From NCBI RefSeq assembly GCF_000002865.3, contig NW_001865051.1, forward strand, positions 701,318 to 765,317: 64,000 nt of DNA, written 5' to 3'. The position numbers were made by a program, and so were the translations under genes. The stretch is from Monosiga brevicollis MX1. Taxonomy: Eukaryota > Opisthokonta > Choanoflagellata > Craspedida > Salpingoecidae. This document shows, one piece after another, positions 12,644 to 24,299 of this stretch. The notes under the pieces were generated by a model, which saw nothing but the letters and a program-made list of their open reading frames with translations, was not told where the DNA came from and made no database searches. Within the stretch, counting starts at the first letter, position 1. The number at the start of each line of letters is the position of its first letter.

Positions 12644-13523
12644 TCAACGACGGTGAGTTGACCAAAAGGAGACGGGTTCTGCAGGGACGTCCTCATGAGG
12701 GCTAAGAGGTCGAGGCGCGGTGTCTCGACCAAAGGCAGCAGCTGTCGTGGACTCCCAAGTTGCGGGTTCTGGGGGCGGCTCAAAGAGTTTCTGAGTCGAC
12801 TGACTGCACAGTGCCAGTGGTCAAGCAGAGACAAGTGAGCCTCTCGTGTTATCGGTAGTCGTTGCATATACCACTTTCCCGGGAATTGTGCAGTTTCATT
12901 CACAAAAACATACAAACAAACAAACAAACCCATCAACTCCAAAGTATCACAACTCACCGAGCCTCTTGTTCAAGACGCTGCTGCAACAGCTGGCGCCGGC
13001 GTCCTGCGAGCAAGGCGTAGAAGTACGTAGCCGCCAGTATCAGAAAGGGTATGCCTCTTTTGAGCATCTTTTTGCTCACATCTCTTCACACAGGATGGTT
13101 TGCGTGCGTAATGATGACATACCCATGGCCGGCTGTCCGGTTCCGGTGTGCGCAACGTACGACTCTTTGGCATGAGTGGAGGTTTCAAATTCGGTTCGTC
13201 CATGTGTGATCAAGTCCTACCACAAGACCGCCCCGTGAGTGCATTTCCCAAACCTGGCATTGGAAAAAGGCGCGCTCTGTGAGTGTGAGTGTGTGAGTGT
13301 GTGAGTGTGTGTGAGTGAGTGACGGGCACCCACCGAGTGGCCAAAGCGCAGGTCCCGTGCTTGATTTTGCTGAAGGCGCTCTTCAACCTGCTTGGCCCTG
13401 TACAAGTGCCCAGGAAGTTGCAGGTGGAGACAAGAGAAGGCCGAATGAGGACAGGAGAGCTCCCAGCACGGGTGGGGGTGAAAGCCAAGGCGCTCACCGT
13501 TCATTTCCGATGGATGTCGCCAT
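12644..13523 (-). CDS. Small protein with one predicted membrane segment
   Basis: Spliced by eye from five exons, about 155 residues. It begins MATSIGNERAKQVEERLQQ, continues through LRFGHSDLITHGRTEFETS, then one hydrophobic helix, IPFLILAATYFYALLAG, followed by a basic, Gln-rich stretch RRRQLLQQRLEQEA and a Pro/Glu-rich tail ending at TGA 12644. The splice phases agree: CG|A, phase 0, G|AT and CG|T joins. The cytosolic charge pattern (RRR right after the helix) suggests a single-pass protein with a cytoplasmic C-terminus. I do not recognise the family. The first exon is short, and the intron after GHS skips a possible small exon near 13250, so the middle of the model is the least certain part. 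Confidence 0.5.
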
Positions 13524-13695
13524 CGTGCAAGGTGTAGACCAACAACGTCAACCCTGGGCTGGTCAAGCAAGGATCAAAACCCAACTGTCCACAGCATGCG
13601 CTGTTCAACCCCAAACAGCCGTCATTCACGTTTGGAACGATGCCAGTCGCCTCTCGTCCCGAACAAAAAATGTAAAAATTTATTCCGTCAAGTGT

Positions 13696-13727
<32 letters not shown>

Positions 13728-13817
13728 TGTTGTTGTTGTTGCTTGGCATAAAATCACTTGACCCCTCCTTACTAGAATATTATCGATGTTTTCTGACATT
13801 TTGTCAGACGTTTGGAT

Positions 13818-13863
<46 letters not shown>

Positions 13864-14133
13864 ATTTGAACGGCTGAGAGCTGGGTGAGCGCGTACAGAA
13901 TGGTCCTGGCAGCGGTGAGGCAAGCAGGGATGGAATGGATGATCACTCGGGCTGATGGATGTGCTCGTGCTGTTTGAACAGGGTTTTGTGGCGCGAAAGA
14001 AGCTTTTTCTTGTGCTTCATCTCTACGATTAACGAGAGAGCGGCCACGTCACTGCGCACTTGGCTGGCTCAGACCGCTTGTGCATGCCGACACCCAAGCG
14101 GGGTGGCCACACAGATTCGGGCACATCGCAGTC
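13524..14133. other. Divergent intergenic region with (GT)n, (TTG)n and poly(T)
   Basis: This lies between the small membrane protein gene (-) and STIMATE (+). It holds a GT run at about 13691-13727 leading into TTG triplets, and a pure T tract of about 42 bases at 13821-13862. No gene is seen. Confidence 0.6.
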
Positions 14134-15536
14134 ATGGCTGGTAGTTGTGATTTGGTGGGTGAAATGCTGCCTAGCATGCAAACGTACTCTTGCTGGCACT
14201 TCCCTATGAACGGCTCACAGACGTGGTCAGCTCGATTCTTGGGGATTATGGGTGCAAGCTCTCTTAGGGTTTGTGGCTTTTGGGTCCCTCGTTCTCAAGC
14301 GCCAGATGGAGACACCACGTCGACCGCTTCAGATCTGGTATGCAGCACAGGCGCAATACATTGTTTGGGGTGTCTGGTCATTTGTTCTGCTGGCGCATGC
14401 GTTTATTCCTGACTGAATCGTGGCAGGTTTTTCGATACGAGCAAGCAGGCAATCGCCAACTCCCTCATCCATGTCATCAACGTCTTTGCCTCCGATTGGC
14501 AATCTGCCACTACAACTGACCATGACCCTTGCACCTGGTATCAACCTCTGCACAGCGAAGCGGGCTGATAGTCCCATGCTCCGCGCTCTACCCAACGGCC
14601 CACCTCATGCCCTCGTTGTCCATTTTAGGTATTTCATCAACATTCTTGTGGACTCAACCCTGGGCCTTTTTTTGATTTTCTTGATGATCAAGCATTCAAC
14701 GCTTTATATACGCCGCAAGAGGATATACCTTCTCTACCCAGGCCGCTACGGTTCGCCGCCCTCTTACAAGGTGCGGGTGGCCTTGAAATCGGACTGGCTT
14801 GGCCTTGGGACACTTGCTACAGCGCGCTTAGCACCATGGTTACAGCATACTTTGGCACCCGCATCGGAATTTTTTTCGGAAATTACAGGCCTCTGTCGTT
14901 AATCACTGCCCTCATTTTTGCGTCTGTACGCGTCGAGGGCACGCAGGCCTGGTCAGCGCAAGTCGGCGTGTACGTGGCAATTGTGGTGGCAGAAAAGATT
15001 ATCGTGCTTCTCATCATGCTTTTTCCTTTTTGGGCCAAGGTCAGTGATGGGCACAGTGACTGCTCGACAGGCCATGGCTTGACACAGTCGCATCTTTGTC
15101 CTTGCTCATCTTCCTCTTCTCATGTACCTTCAGGTTGGGTCTGCCATCCTTGAGGCCATGCGATCGATATCACCAAAGCTTGAAGCTGTTGGTGCCCTTC
15201 TCATCATGCCTTTTGTTATCACGGTAAGCCAGCTCATTGCTATTCTATGATGGATTCTTAAACGCTGCCTCGTGTTGATCAAGGTCTCACATTGCAACTT
15301 TCGTTTTGACATCATACCCCTGGCCCCAGGCCGTGTGGTTTTGGATCGTTGACAATCTGCTCATGTCAGCGGAGACCATGGAGGTTGGCGATGAGGAGTT
15401 TGAGGATGCCTTGCATCAGCACGGTGCTATCGCCATGGACGACTTGGCCTCTCCTTCGACCGAGATCAGACTTGAAGACGAGTCTGATGAATGGGACGAA
15501 GCCGCTGACACCGAGCTACTCATCAGGCGGCGTTAA
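14134..15536 (+). CDS. STIMATE: STIMATE/TMEM110-like ER membrane protein
   Basis: STIMATE is a multi-pass ER protein that in mammals binds STIM1 at ER-plasma membrane junctions and promotes store-operated Ca2+ entry. Seven exons (14134-14183, 14221-14337, 14427-14537, 14629-14770, 14938-15039, 15134-15223, 15330-15536) total 819 nt, 272 residues; human is 294. Matching blocks in order are LLGFVAFGSLVLKRQ, QIWFFDTSKQAI, DPCTWYFINILVDSTLG, RYGSPP, VGVYVAIVVAEKIIVLLIML and AVWFWIVDNLLM. There are four or five hydrophobic helices. The conserved FDTSKQ and WxVDNxLM motifs support the family strongly. The tail is acidic (EDESDEWDEAADTE) and ends LLIRRR, unlike the long basic human tail. Confidence 0.9.
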
Positions 15537-15886
15537 GTCAAGTCAGGTCTCAGAATTAGGTACATGACGTAGAAGAATTCACATGTCAAATTTTTTTCTT
15601 TTTGTTCTTTCGCTTGTCATCAAAAAGTTTCCCGCCAAAATCATCGCACATTTGTCGACAAAATCACCACACGCACACACGCAGCTTCCACACACAGCTT
15701 GATGTTATGCATGTTGTGGTTTGCCCGCAATTTGCCAGTTGGGGTGCAAGACGTGACGCTGGAAATACCACACGCGAGGCAAACAGGCTTGAGCCGGCAG
15801 TGTGAAGACCGTCGAAGAAGCACGGATCATCGCGTCGAAAGTGTGAGAAACGCCGTCGTTTGGAGCTCTCTGCCCATTTCTTGGCC

Positions 15887-16568
15887 ATGACGAGTCAGTT
15901 TCTAGATTACGAGCCCGTCTCGCCCAACTTTCTCTTCCAGACACAACAGGACCATTCCCAACGTGCATGGACGACGGAATCCTCGCTGCCGCGGCCGGAT
16001 ACGCAGTACCAGAGCCAATGTCAGACACAAAGCCAAAGCCAAAGCCAAACCCAGACCCAGAACCTAACCTCGACCAATAATGATTCGTGTGGCGCCAGCT
16101 CGCAACGCTCAACCCAGCGCCCAACGCCACCCTTTGAGGCAGCACCGGGGCCCCGGCCGTGGACATCTGCTGCAAGTTCAACATGCAACCTGCCCCAGCC
16201 TCTTGTTCCAGCAGATCTGGTTCTGATCCAGCGCCCAAGCAAGTCAAGCCAGCTTTCCCCCATCTTTCGTCCCAAACCCAAAACTGCCAAACACTCGGAC
16301 GGGCTGGATCAAAAGGTTGCATTGGATGCCTCAGTGCATCTGCAACTAATGCAGCAGCGACGACACAGCGAGGTTGGAGTTGTTTTTGTGCACATGCTAT
16401 GGTACTAGTGATGACGTGAACCACAACTCACATCGTCGGCACCTTTGCTTGCTGTGCTGGCCCCTAATGCGCAGCGTCAAGAGCAACAGGCGCGGTAGGT
16501 CGTGCAGCATCTCTGTGGCATGAAACCTTTGCTCGGTTGCATGCGTCGAACATGCACTTTTATTGCGT

Positions 16569-16611
<43 letters not shown>

Positions 16612-17382
16612 CCACACACATTGATATTTGGCCTCACAGGGAATCACTCCAGCTCAGTCAACAGTCGCTGGTGTCTGTCACACAAGAGGTAGATGGCTCA
16701 GGCCTCGAGCACGCTCTTCTGCCTTGATTGCATGTATAGCTCATCATTGTCTGTGTCATGTCCGTCTGCCTCAGGTGGCTGCACTAGCTGACAAGCTGAC
16801 CACAGCAGCGGACCACAACTCTTCTCTCTTGGACCTACTCAATCGTTGTACGTAGCTGGTACCTCGACCTCTGTAATGTCAAATGCGGACCTTGCAGCCT
16901 CATGCCCGATGTAGTAAACTCCAAACTCGATGAGCAAAACACCGCGGTAGTCCAAGGCATGGCACGGCTTCAAGCCAGCACCGAGCTCTTGCACAAGAAC
17001 CTGCGAGAAGAGATGAACGACCTCAGTATTGCGTTGGTTCGAGAAATGAGGCATTCCATGGTGAGACCAAGCCAACAGGCAGCCATGCCCCCACCGGTAG
17101 TAGCCCCAAGTCGGTGAGTATCTGTTAGTGATATCCATGGGGTGTATAATTACTCAAGGCGAGGTGTACAACCATTCCAAATGAAACAATGTTTCAAATT
17201 TGCATTATTGTGCATGAACATCCCGTAGGCTGGACGCCATGCCTAGCAAGCCCAGGCAGCTGGCTGTTTTGTCATCCACCCAGCTGGACGCCGTGCTAGC
17301 AGCAAGCACAGCAATCAACCACACAAACACCGACTTGTTCTTTCCAGCGTGCAACGATGGCGATAGCGACGAGGACGCATGA
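15887..17382 (+). CDS. Unrecognised Gln/Ser/Pro-rich protein with C-terminal helical region
   Basis: ATG 15887 sits in GGCCATGA. Exon 1 (to about 16371) is low complexity, with Gln/Ser/Thr repeats near 16021-16065 (QSQSQSQTQTQ). Later exons join in phase: RQEQQAR, then ESLQLSQQSLVSVTQE, then VAALADKLTTAADHNSSLL, then a helical exon (VVNSKLDEQNTAVVQGMARL), then a last exon containing AVLSSTQLDAVLAAST and ending DGDSDEDA at TGA 17382. The helical part has heptad-like spacing and could form a coiled coil. No domain is recognised. The end converges on the acyltransferase gene with 126 bp between stop codons. One intron contains a 38-bp GT run. Confidence 0.55.
16571..16608. repeat. (GT)n microsatellite in an intron
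   Basis: An uninterrupted run of 19 GT units inside an intron of the Gln-rich gene. Confidence 0.9.
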
Positions 17383-17508
17383 GCGTGAGCTGCAGACAAG
17401 CCGGTGCCTGGCCCAGAGCAAGGACAGCTTTGCTCAAATGGTCAATTGATAGTGTGTTCATTTATGTACTAGCTTTACAACAATCTACTAGCCTTTGAGG
17501 CTGATTCG

Positions 17509-20500
17509 TTACAACATGCTGGCCAACTGTTTTTGAAGCGCTGACAATGTGTTCATGAAGTCCTTTACATCGTCCTGCAAGTGCCAGTCGCGGTCGCGAT
17601 CAAAGTGTAACAGGTCGTCCATGAATCGAGAGGCTCGTTTAGACAGAGTGGCGGGCAAGCTCGCCGTGGGCTTGTCAGCTGAGGACGTGGGCTCCTGATC
17701 CACAGATTCTTGATTCGTGATTGGTGCCTCGTATTGGCTGTCCCTGCTCCAGCGTCAGACCAGCCAGAGTGCCGCAAATGAGTGTGCAATGACAAAGCAA
17801 CAACAACAACAACGACATAACAGCGCACAACGAGCGCCAAGCACATACTCAAAAAATAGCGACTGCTGCATCAAGTCTTGCAAAAGTTCATCAATAATTT
17901 CTAGCAAAACCCGGGATCGCACAATTTCACGATGCTCCTGACCATCGACCTCGAAAATGCTGGTGGAGAATCCCTCCTGTAGACATGGGCCATGAGCTGT
18001 TCTTTGCAAACTTGTGGACACAAGGAACAGAGTATGACAGCAAAGCTAGCTCTGTCATGAAAGCGTGTGCACGATGCATTCCAACAGGCACCTGAAATGA
18101 GTCAAAACGAGTCTGACGGGGTTCCACGGTGTTCATGACGGAGAATACGTTGCGTTCGCCCCATTGTCCCAAAAGGTGCTTGTAGTATTCGCGCACGCGA
18201 CTGGGTCGATCTTGCACTCGAACCTATCGGGCCAGCAGACAGATGTAGTGGTCAGCGAGCAATGGGTGTGGTAACATGGTTGGCCCACTTGCGTGATGTA
18301 GCGAGCCAAACAAACCTCATTGCTTAAATGCCAGGCATGAGCCCAAGACAGCGAAACATAAGGAACTGTGCCATCTCCACTGCGCCGAAGGCCCGTCTTG
18401 CCCTTGACCTGTCCCTTGTCATCCACCAAAGTACCCTGTTTTTGAGCCAAACAAGAGAAAGCAAGTAAGAAAGAAAGAGAGGGGCGACTGTAAGACCCTC
18501 AGCAAGGAAATGTATATGGGGTGTGAGAGTTAGGGTATAGGCGTGGGGCTGCTCAAAAACGTACGCCAGTGGTCTCCCACCAGGTATTCCGAGGCGTGTA
18601 GGGTCCAGCAGGAGCTGATTGTTCAAGGTCCAGAAAGTGCTTGGTTCGCACATTCACTCCATATATGACGGCCACCTGCGCGCGAAAATATCCAACACGA
18701 AAATTTGTTACTCCAGAGTGGACGGTCACGCCAAAGCTGGAGGGTGTGCTGTCCACCTGTCTGAGGGTCACCCTCCTTTCCATGGTCAAGTTTGTTTTCT
18801 GGATATGCTAGGGCGGGCCGAGTCCGTGCCTGGCGGAGCGGCGGGCGGTATGGCAAGGAGGCAAATGGGTTATACTCATGGTCTTCATCTTGATACCCGC
18901 CCGTCACGTAGTTATCATAGACGTTGGCAGACATGCTATCGAGTCCATATAGAGCAATCAACTGAAGCAAAGCACCAGCGAGGGGGGTGATGTGAGCTGA
19001 GAATAAGGCAAACAACTGCCGCATGCCAATCAAGTGCTGGAACAGACTTCGAATGCGCGGCCGCTTTGCAAATCCTTGGGCGTCAACGACAGCGTGGAGC
19101 CATTGTGAAACGTGATGTTGAGGATGTGGCTCATCCAGCCCTCCTTGAGTGCTTCTGGGTTGAGCAATCAGTTTGCAGACGTCGAAAGAAAGGCACGGTG
19201 GCATCACCAGCAGTTGTCTTATCAGCTAGTAACTAAAAAAAAACTCAAAGCCGACAAACAAACAAACAAACAAACAAACAAACAAACAAACAAACAAACA
19301 AACAAACAAACAAACAAACAGAACAGGTGCCTTGCTAGTTGCCTGTAACATGCGGAACCCTCGGACGAACCTCGTGAGGACGGGTTGCTTCTCGAAGAAA
19401 ATGACGGGTCTCCTGCGTCAATGCCAGAACGCAAACCGAGTGGGCCATCCGTAGCGTAGGATGAGTTCAACATCTTCGCATGGCATGCATATATGTTGCA
19501 TTGTGTGAGATGCATCGTCTTATGAACGAGGTGTTTGCGTGCGAACCTTCTGTTGCTGGTTGTTCATCGAACGGTGGATTCTCCACGCCAGCCATCAGGG
19601 GTGCGTTGGTACCTGAGGCCACACATGCCCCTGACGGACCGCCAAAGGCATGATCAAAAGGTTTTTGGTCCGGCGCGGGCTCGCAGCAGCGCTGGCGTAC
19701 ATCTGGTCGAGCATGCGCCTGTCCCAGATCGGGCCAGTCCTCATCGTCAGGCAAAGAGGCAGTCGATGTCACTCTAGAGGTTGCTTTGGATGTGGTCGCA
19801 TGCGACGTCGTGGAAGTGTCGCGAGCGGCGCCATCGGGCATTGTCTTAGGGTCCCCATTGGCGTCGGAGACGTGTCGCGAAAACAATTCGTTCAAGGTGT
19901 GCGTCATGCCCTTGAGGTACCTTTTCGTTTGCTGCGTCTTTGGCGTGTTGTCTACGCGCCATCAGAGACATTCAGTGAGCTTCTTTAAAGAGTGAGGACC
20001 CTCTTGGCATAACAATGGCTCTGGGCACCGCACCGTTGAAATCCACCAGCCAGGACTCAGGGGACAGCGATGCGTTCCAAGGCAGATGCTCGCGCAGCTG
20101 TAGGGTCCGGGCACCCTGTCCTCCCCTGTCATTGCACGCAATCGGCGGCAAGCCCAAGGACAGGCAAAAGCTTGAGAAAGGTGCAGCTGGACGCGCATCA
20201 ACTTCAATCACATCGCGAGCTTGCACACATACCAGGCATGGCTCGGTTTATAGCCACGGCGGGAGGGGTACGGTGCCGGTCGCGGTTGCATCCATGGAAG
20301 CGATCCAAAGGTTGCGCCCATGCCTCGGGCTTGAGCTACACGTTGTCATCGAGAGAAGGCATGTGTAAATAAAGGGACAAAAAAGGCATATGATGAATGC
20401 CTGCCGATACTTTGAGACGGCTCGTGACCAACCACTGCTGACAGGCAAGCCCATGTTGTCGCCGACCAGCGTGGCAAAGGTTGCCTGAGTGGCTCCCATG

Positions 20501-21581
20501 AGGGGAGGGGCTACTCAGAAGCACCCAACACCAGCAAAAGAGGCAAGCTCATGTCAGTTCATTCATTCGGTAGCCAAGGGTAGAGCAGAGACTAGCGGGA
20601 CATCGGCTGTGCGAGAGAGGCACGTGTACGCGCCCAACGCAACCCATGACCGCAAACTAACCAATGCTGTAGTAAGCCACCACGTGCTTGTGAATCCATC
20701 GCAGATGGGTCTTGGCAAAATTCGTCTCGAGCCACGAAAAAAATTGCTGAATGACACTGTTGCCCAGCGAGTGCCCAATCAGTACCGCTGGCATGTGGTT
20801 TAGGGCGTAAGCTTGCTCAATGTTCTGTTTGACACGCGTGAAAAAGGCGTCGCGATACTGCAGCATGCTCGGCGAGAGTCGCCAATCGTACTGTCCAGGA
20901 CAGGCGTACGTTAGCATGAGGCTCCACAAGGGGTGCACCACAAAATGAGCTCAAAGGACGTTGCCTAGCTATCATACCGGCATGCCCAGCAAGGAGTTGG
21001 CGTCAAAGCCCCACGTGTAAACGAGGTATTCGATGAGCGTTCGAAAAATCGTAGTAATGCCGCTTAGCTCTGTGCTGAGCTCGGAGACAGCGTTGATGCC
21101 ATGGGCAGCACGCACTCGACACTCATTATCGGCCTACATGGGCTCGTGCCATCAACAAAACAGAGAGCACGGCGGTAAGTAATAACGCCCTGGCTGTCCG
21201 CTTGACTTGTGATTGTCAAAACAACAAGCAAGCCTGGCTACGGGCCCTGTAAGCACAGGCTTCTCAAGCGGCAGACCTGGCGGGGCCCCAAAGAAAGGCA
21301 GTCGAGCCAACATTTGCCATCAACCACCAAAGTCTGCATCAAATGCTCAAGCGAAAGCCACACCTGGGCCAGGTCCAACATTGCAAGGCACGCGGCACGC
21401 TTGAGTACGTGAAGCATGGGGAAGAAGGTGCAGGAGGTGCAAGAGAGGCGGATGGAGGACTTACTTGCGCCAAAGGCACCACGTCAAAACCTTGGCAATG
21501 TTTGTGCTTCCATGACTCCATGCGCGAAGACACTAGATTGTGACGTGGCAGACCCAAGCTGGGTGAGATGAGCGTGATCAT
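17509..21581 (-). CDS. LCAT/PDAT-family phospholipid acyltransferase
   Basis: Lipid acyltransferase of the lecithin:cholesterol / phospholipid:diacylglycerol acyltransferase fold, which moves an acyl chain from a phospholipid to a sterol, diacylglycerol or similar acceptor. Visible landmarks in order: VWLSLEHLMQTL followed by CWLD; YDWRLSPSMLQYRDAFFTRV; the nucleophile elbow AVLIGHSLGNSV; PPLMGATQATFATLVGDN; GMGATFGSLPWM; AVIYGVNVRTKHF; the acid site SGDGTVPYVSLSW; and the likely catalytic histidine in GQEHREIV near the C-terminus. So Ser, Asp and His of the triad can all be placed. The N-terminal oxyanion segment is diverged (ISPSLG where the family usually has VPGxxG). The start is uncertain: ATG 21581 is the first in-frame ATG, though a hydrophobic stretch continues upstream without one. 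The stop is TAA 17509. A CAAA tetranucleotide repeat (19254-19320) fills one intron. Confidence 0.85.
19254..19320. repeat. (CAAA)n tetranucleotide repeat in an intron
   Basis: About 16 units of the tetranucleotide CAAA within an intron of the acyltransferase gene. Confidence 0.9.
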
Positions 21582-21689
21582 GCTTCCGACCAAAGCGGCA
21601 GCATGCACGACGAAGCATCGTAAGATCAACCCGTACTAAAGCCCGGGAAGAGAAAAATGGGAAATTTGCGGTTGTTGTTGATCAAGATG

Positions 21690-21700
21690 GTTTTATAAAC
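21690..21700 (-). promoter_or_regulatory. Possible TATA box for the acyltransferase gene
   Basis: On the minus strand this reads GTTTATAAAAC, about 110 bp upstream of the chosen ATG (21581) and just after the stop of the upstream gene (21774). It is placed by motif and position only. Confidence 0.35.
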
Positions 21701-21773
21701 TTGGCGGCGCATCAACGCAAAGACATCCTGATTGGCTATCGGACAGGTGAATCGCGTTATTCAAGAGGTCTGG

Positions 21774-23506
21774 TCACATGCGCACGCGTAAGTTGCAGCG
21801 TCCAAGGACAGTCTGCAATTCTAACGAACCACTCTCATTCAGCAGACGCAGTGTGGTCACATCGATGGCCCACACTGTACCAGCTGTCTTGCTAATGACG
21901 CGGACAGGCGCGGGCGTATGCTTGGTGGCCGAGAAGAGCCCTGTGTTCCGCACCAGCCAGCTCCCCCTCGTGAGACACTGTAGACTCCTGGCAGTCAATA
22001 AGGGGCGCTGCCTCCCGAACAGAAGGAAAACGTACCAAAAATGGCACCAGGGCCGATTTGTTGGAGCAGAGTTCGCGAAACGACACCGCTTTCGTAGCGA
22101 AAACGTCCGGTCGAGATCTACTCATCCGGGCCACAATAAATAAGTGCTGAACATACGATAAGCGCGAATAAAGCACCTCTGTGCTAGTCCAGGTTCCTGC
22201 CGCCACGCGGCGGATCGAAACGGTAAGCGGGGACGGTGCTACACACCACAATGACGCGCTTCGAAACTTCATTGAGCGAAATAATTTCTTGCCCCGCCTG
22301 TACGGGCATCATCTGCCAGGCAGAGAGGAGTCGTGTGCGGGCATGGAGGTCGTCAATGTCCTCCATCCAGGGCATGTCGAGTGCCTATTGGGAGTTTCAG
22401 AGTCAGTGTTCGAGTCTGACAAACGACGGACGCCTCCAAAAGTCAAATGCGACAAGGGCCAAACATGGCGCTCCAGTGTTTTTTTAAAAAAAAGAACATA
22501 CCTTCCGAATCATCAGTTCTGTCTCGTTGATGATGACAGCGGGCGTGTTTTCGATGATAACCTACAATTGATGGACAAGAAGGCAGTTGGATGATCATCA
22601 AGTAAGGGTGGGCGCGGTTCAACGTCTTGTTGTCGGGGTGAGTCTGGTTCACTCCTTGCTGAGCAACGCGATACAAGGGCAGTGCGTTACCGTGCAGGTT
22701 TCAAAGTCTGACTTGAGGTTGCCACCAGATGGGTTGGCTAGAGCAAAGTGAACGCGGTCATCGGGAAGATGTTCGTGGTTGTTTGACAAATGCATCTGAA
22801 GGGAAGAGACCAGAGCAGCGATGCTCATGAGAGAAGCGTTGAAGAGTTGGGTGGAACGGTTGGGGAATGATCAAAGAGAGGAGGGTGTTTGCTGCACCTC
22901 AAAGGTTTTCGGACTGTCGTCGCCAACTGCCCAAGTCAGGCGGGTAACGGGGGCGACGAGGAAGTCGATGCCATCAGATCCGGTGCTGCCCAGAAAGTGA
23001 ACCTCCACTGCACCGCTGACCAGGACATCGCTGGATTCGCGAAGCACTGAAATTTCAGCAGTAATGGCATCCTCTTGAACAGTGATGATGGACGTGTTGA
23101 AACGGAAGAAACCCGAGCCCATGCTTGTGCAGTCGTAGCGGATGCGCTTGCGCTGGGCTTTGGGGTTGATGGCGGCGCCCTCGGTGGGATCGTGGAGCAC
23201 AATCTCAATACCAAGGTCATCCACAACGCCCTGGAGAGTGAAGAAGGCGGGGCTATGGAGTTGTACAGGCTGTGGCGCGGCTTCACCATCCTTCCAAGTG
23301 AGGGTTTGCGTTGAGCGGTGGAGTTCATACTGAAAGTTGGATCGCATCATCTTAACTGTGGCGAGCACCGAGACGTCTCGATCGATTCCCTTGCTGCGAG
23401 TGACCGCCACCGCAAACTTGAAGCAAGAAAAGGGGAGCCAAAGCAAGAATGGATGCGTCAGCGGGAGCATGTGCACTGCATCACGAGATACTCCAGCAGT
23501 GGATGG

Positions 23507-23581
<75 letters not shown>

Positions 23582-24299
23582 CAACGACGAGCCGCGCACG
23601 CCGGCGACTCGAACAGGAGCTGGGTTCAAACCTGATCCGATTCTGGGCAGAGGGGTTGCTCAGGATTGCCAGCAAAGCCAATGAGACCCGGCTGGCAAGG
23701 CACCTCGACGAGTGAACAGAGGCTGGCGCAGCCCAGCATGAGCGTGCCACAAGCTTTGGAGCCGGCGGAGAAATGGGTGGCACCTGCTCCAGCAGCGGAG
23801 CGATTGTCGTGAGACTGGCGCACATCAGCACAAAACAAGGTACAGTGCCTGGCCAGTTCCCCCCCTGCAGGGGCGATAGCGCGTCAATTGCGACGACGTA
23901 CAAGAGAGTTCGTTGACAAGTCGACCACCGGAGGAACAATGCCGACTTTGGGCACTCGCTGCAAGCGCACGAGTGAGAAAGAGGAGGCCAAACATCGCTT
24001 GTTGGCCGTCAGAGGGCACAGCCAGCCACCGGCAAGGCTGGCTATCCGAAACACCAGCTACGATCAAAGGCGGAAGACCCGACCCACCTACCAATCGGAC
24101 CGCACGAAGAGCTCCAGTAGGTGCGTGAGGTGCCACACAGCTGCACGTTGAGCTTGCGACCATGATGCACAGGGGCAAGCAAAACCACCACTAGCAGCAA
24201 CCAGTGCCATCTTAAAGACGCTGTACGCCATCCCACAGTTGGGTCCGACCGGCCGCGCCTACATAACCGCGGCATCACGGCCAGCACAGGCACTGCCAT
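21774..24299 (-). CDS. Secreted or membrane protein with two Calx-beta domains
   Basis: The first exon (ATG 24299) has a strong hydrophobic leader, WHWLLLVVVLLAPVHHG, then a Cys-containing segment. A Cys-rich exon (about 23815-23625) ends LIGFAGNPEQPLCPESDQ, which begins the first Calx-beta domain. That domain continues FAVAVTRSKGIDRDVSV and STQTLTWKDGEAAPQPVQL. The second runs from FFRFNTSIITVQEDAITAE through TRLTWAVGDDSPKTFE to HFALANPSGGN. Calx-beta domains bind Ca2+ in Na/Ca exchangers and in integrin beta-4 and FRAS-type extracellular proteins. The last exons (about 22370-21774) hold SAWQMMPVQAGQEII and ISKTAGTVWAIDVTTLR, which faintly recall cyclic-nucleotide-binding folds; I do not assign that. 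A 70-bp GT run lies in an intron. The N-terminal exon joins are ambiguous: two phase-compatible options exist near 23830-24070. Confidence 0.6.
23510..23580. repeat. (GT)n microsatellite, about 70 bp
   Basis: A pure GT run inside an intron of the Calx-beta gene, immediately upstream (on the minus strand downstream) of the exon that opens the first Calx-beta domain. Confidence 0.95.

Noticed and set aside
13217-13290. A small extra exon (SAPFSNA) in the one-helix membrane protein gene
   Set aside because: Including it shifts the next exon into a frame with an early stop; skipping it keeps phase.
15705-16424. A 239-codon minus-strand open frame
   Set aside because: It lies opposite the Gln/Ser-rich first exon of the plus-strand gene at 15887; its Phe/Gly/Trp runs are the reverse complement of Gln codon repeats.
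23880-24070. A separate signal peptide start (MFGLLFLTRALAASAQS) for the Calx-beta protein
   Set aside because: It is phase-compatible, but the upstream leader with WHWLLLVVVLLAP is a better signal sequence; kept only as an alternative exon join.
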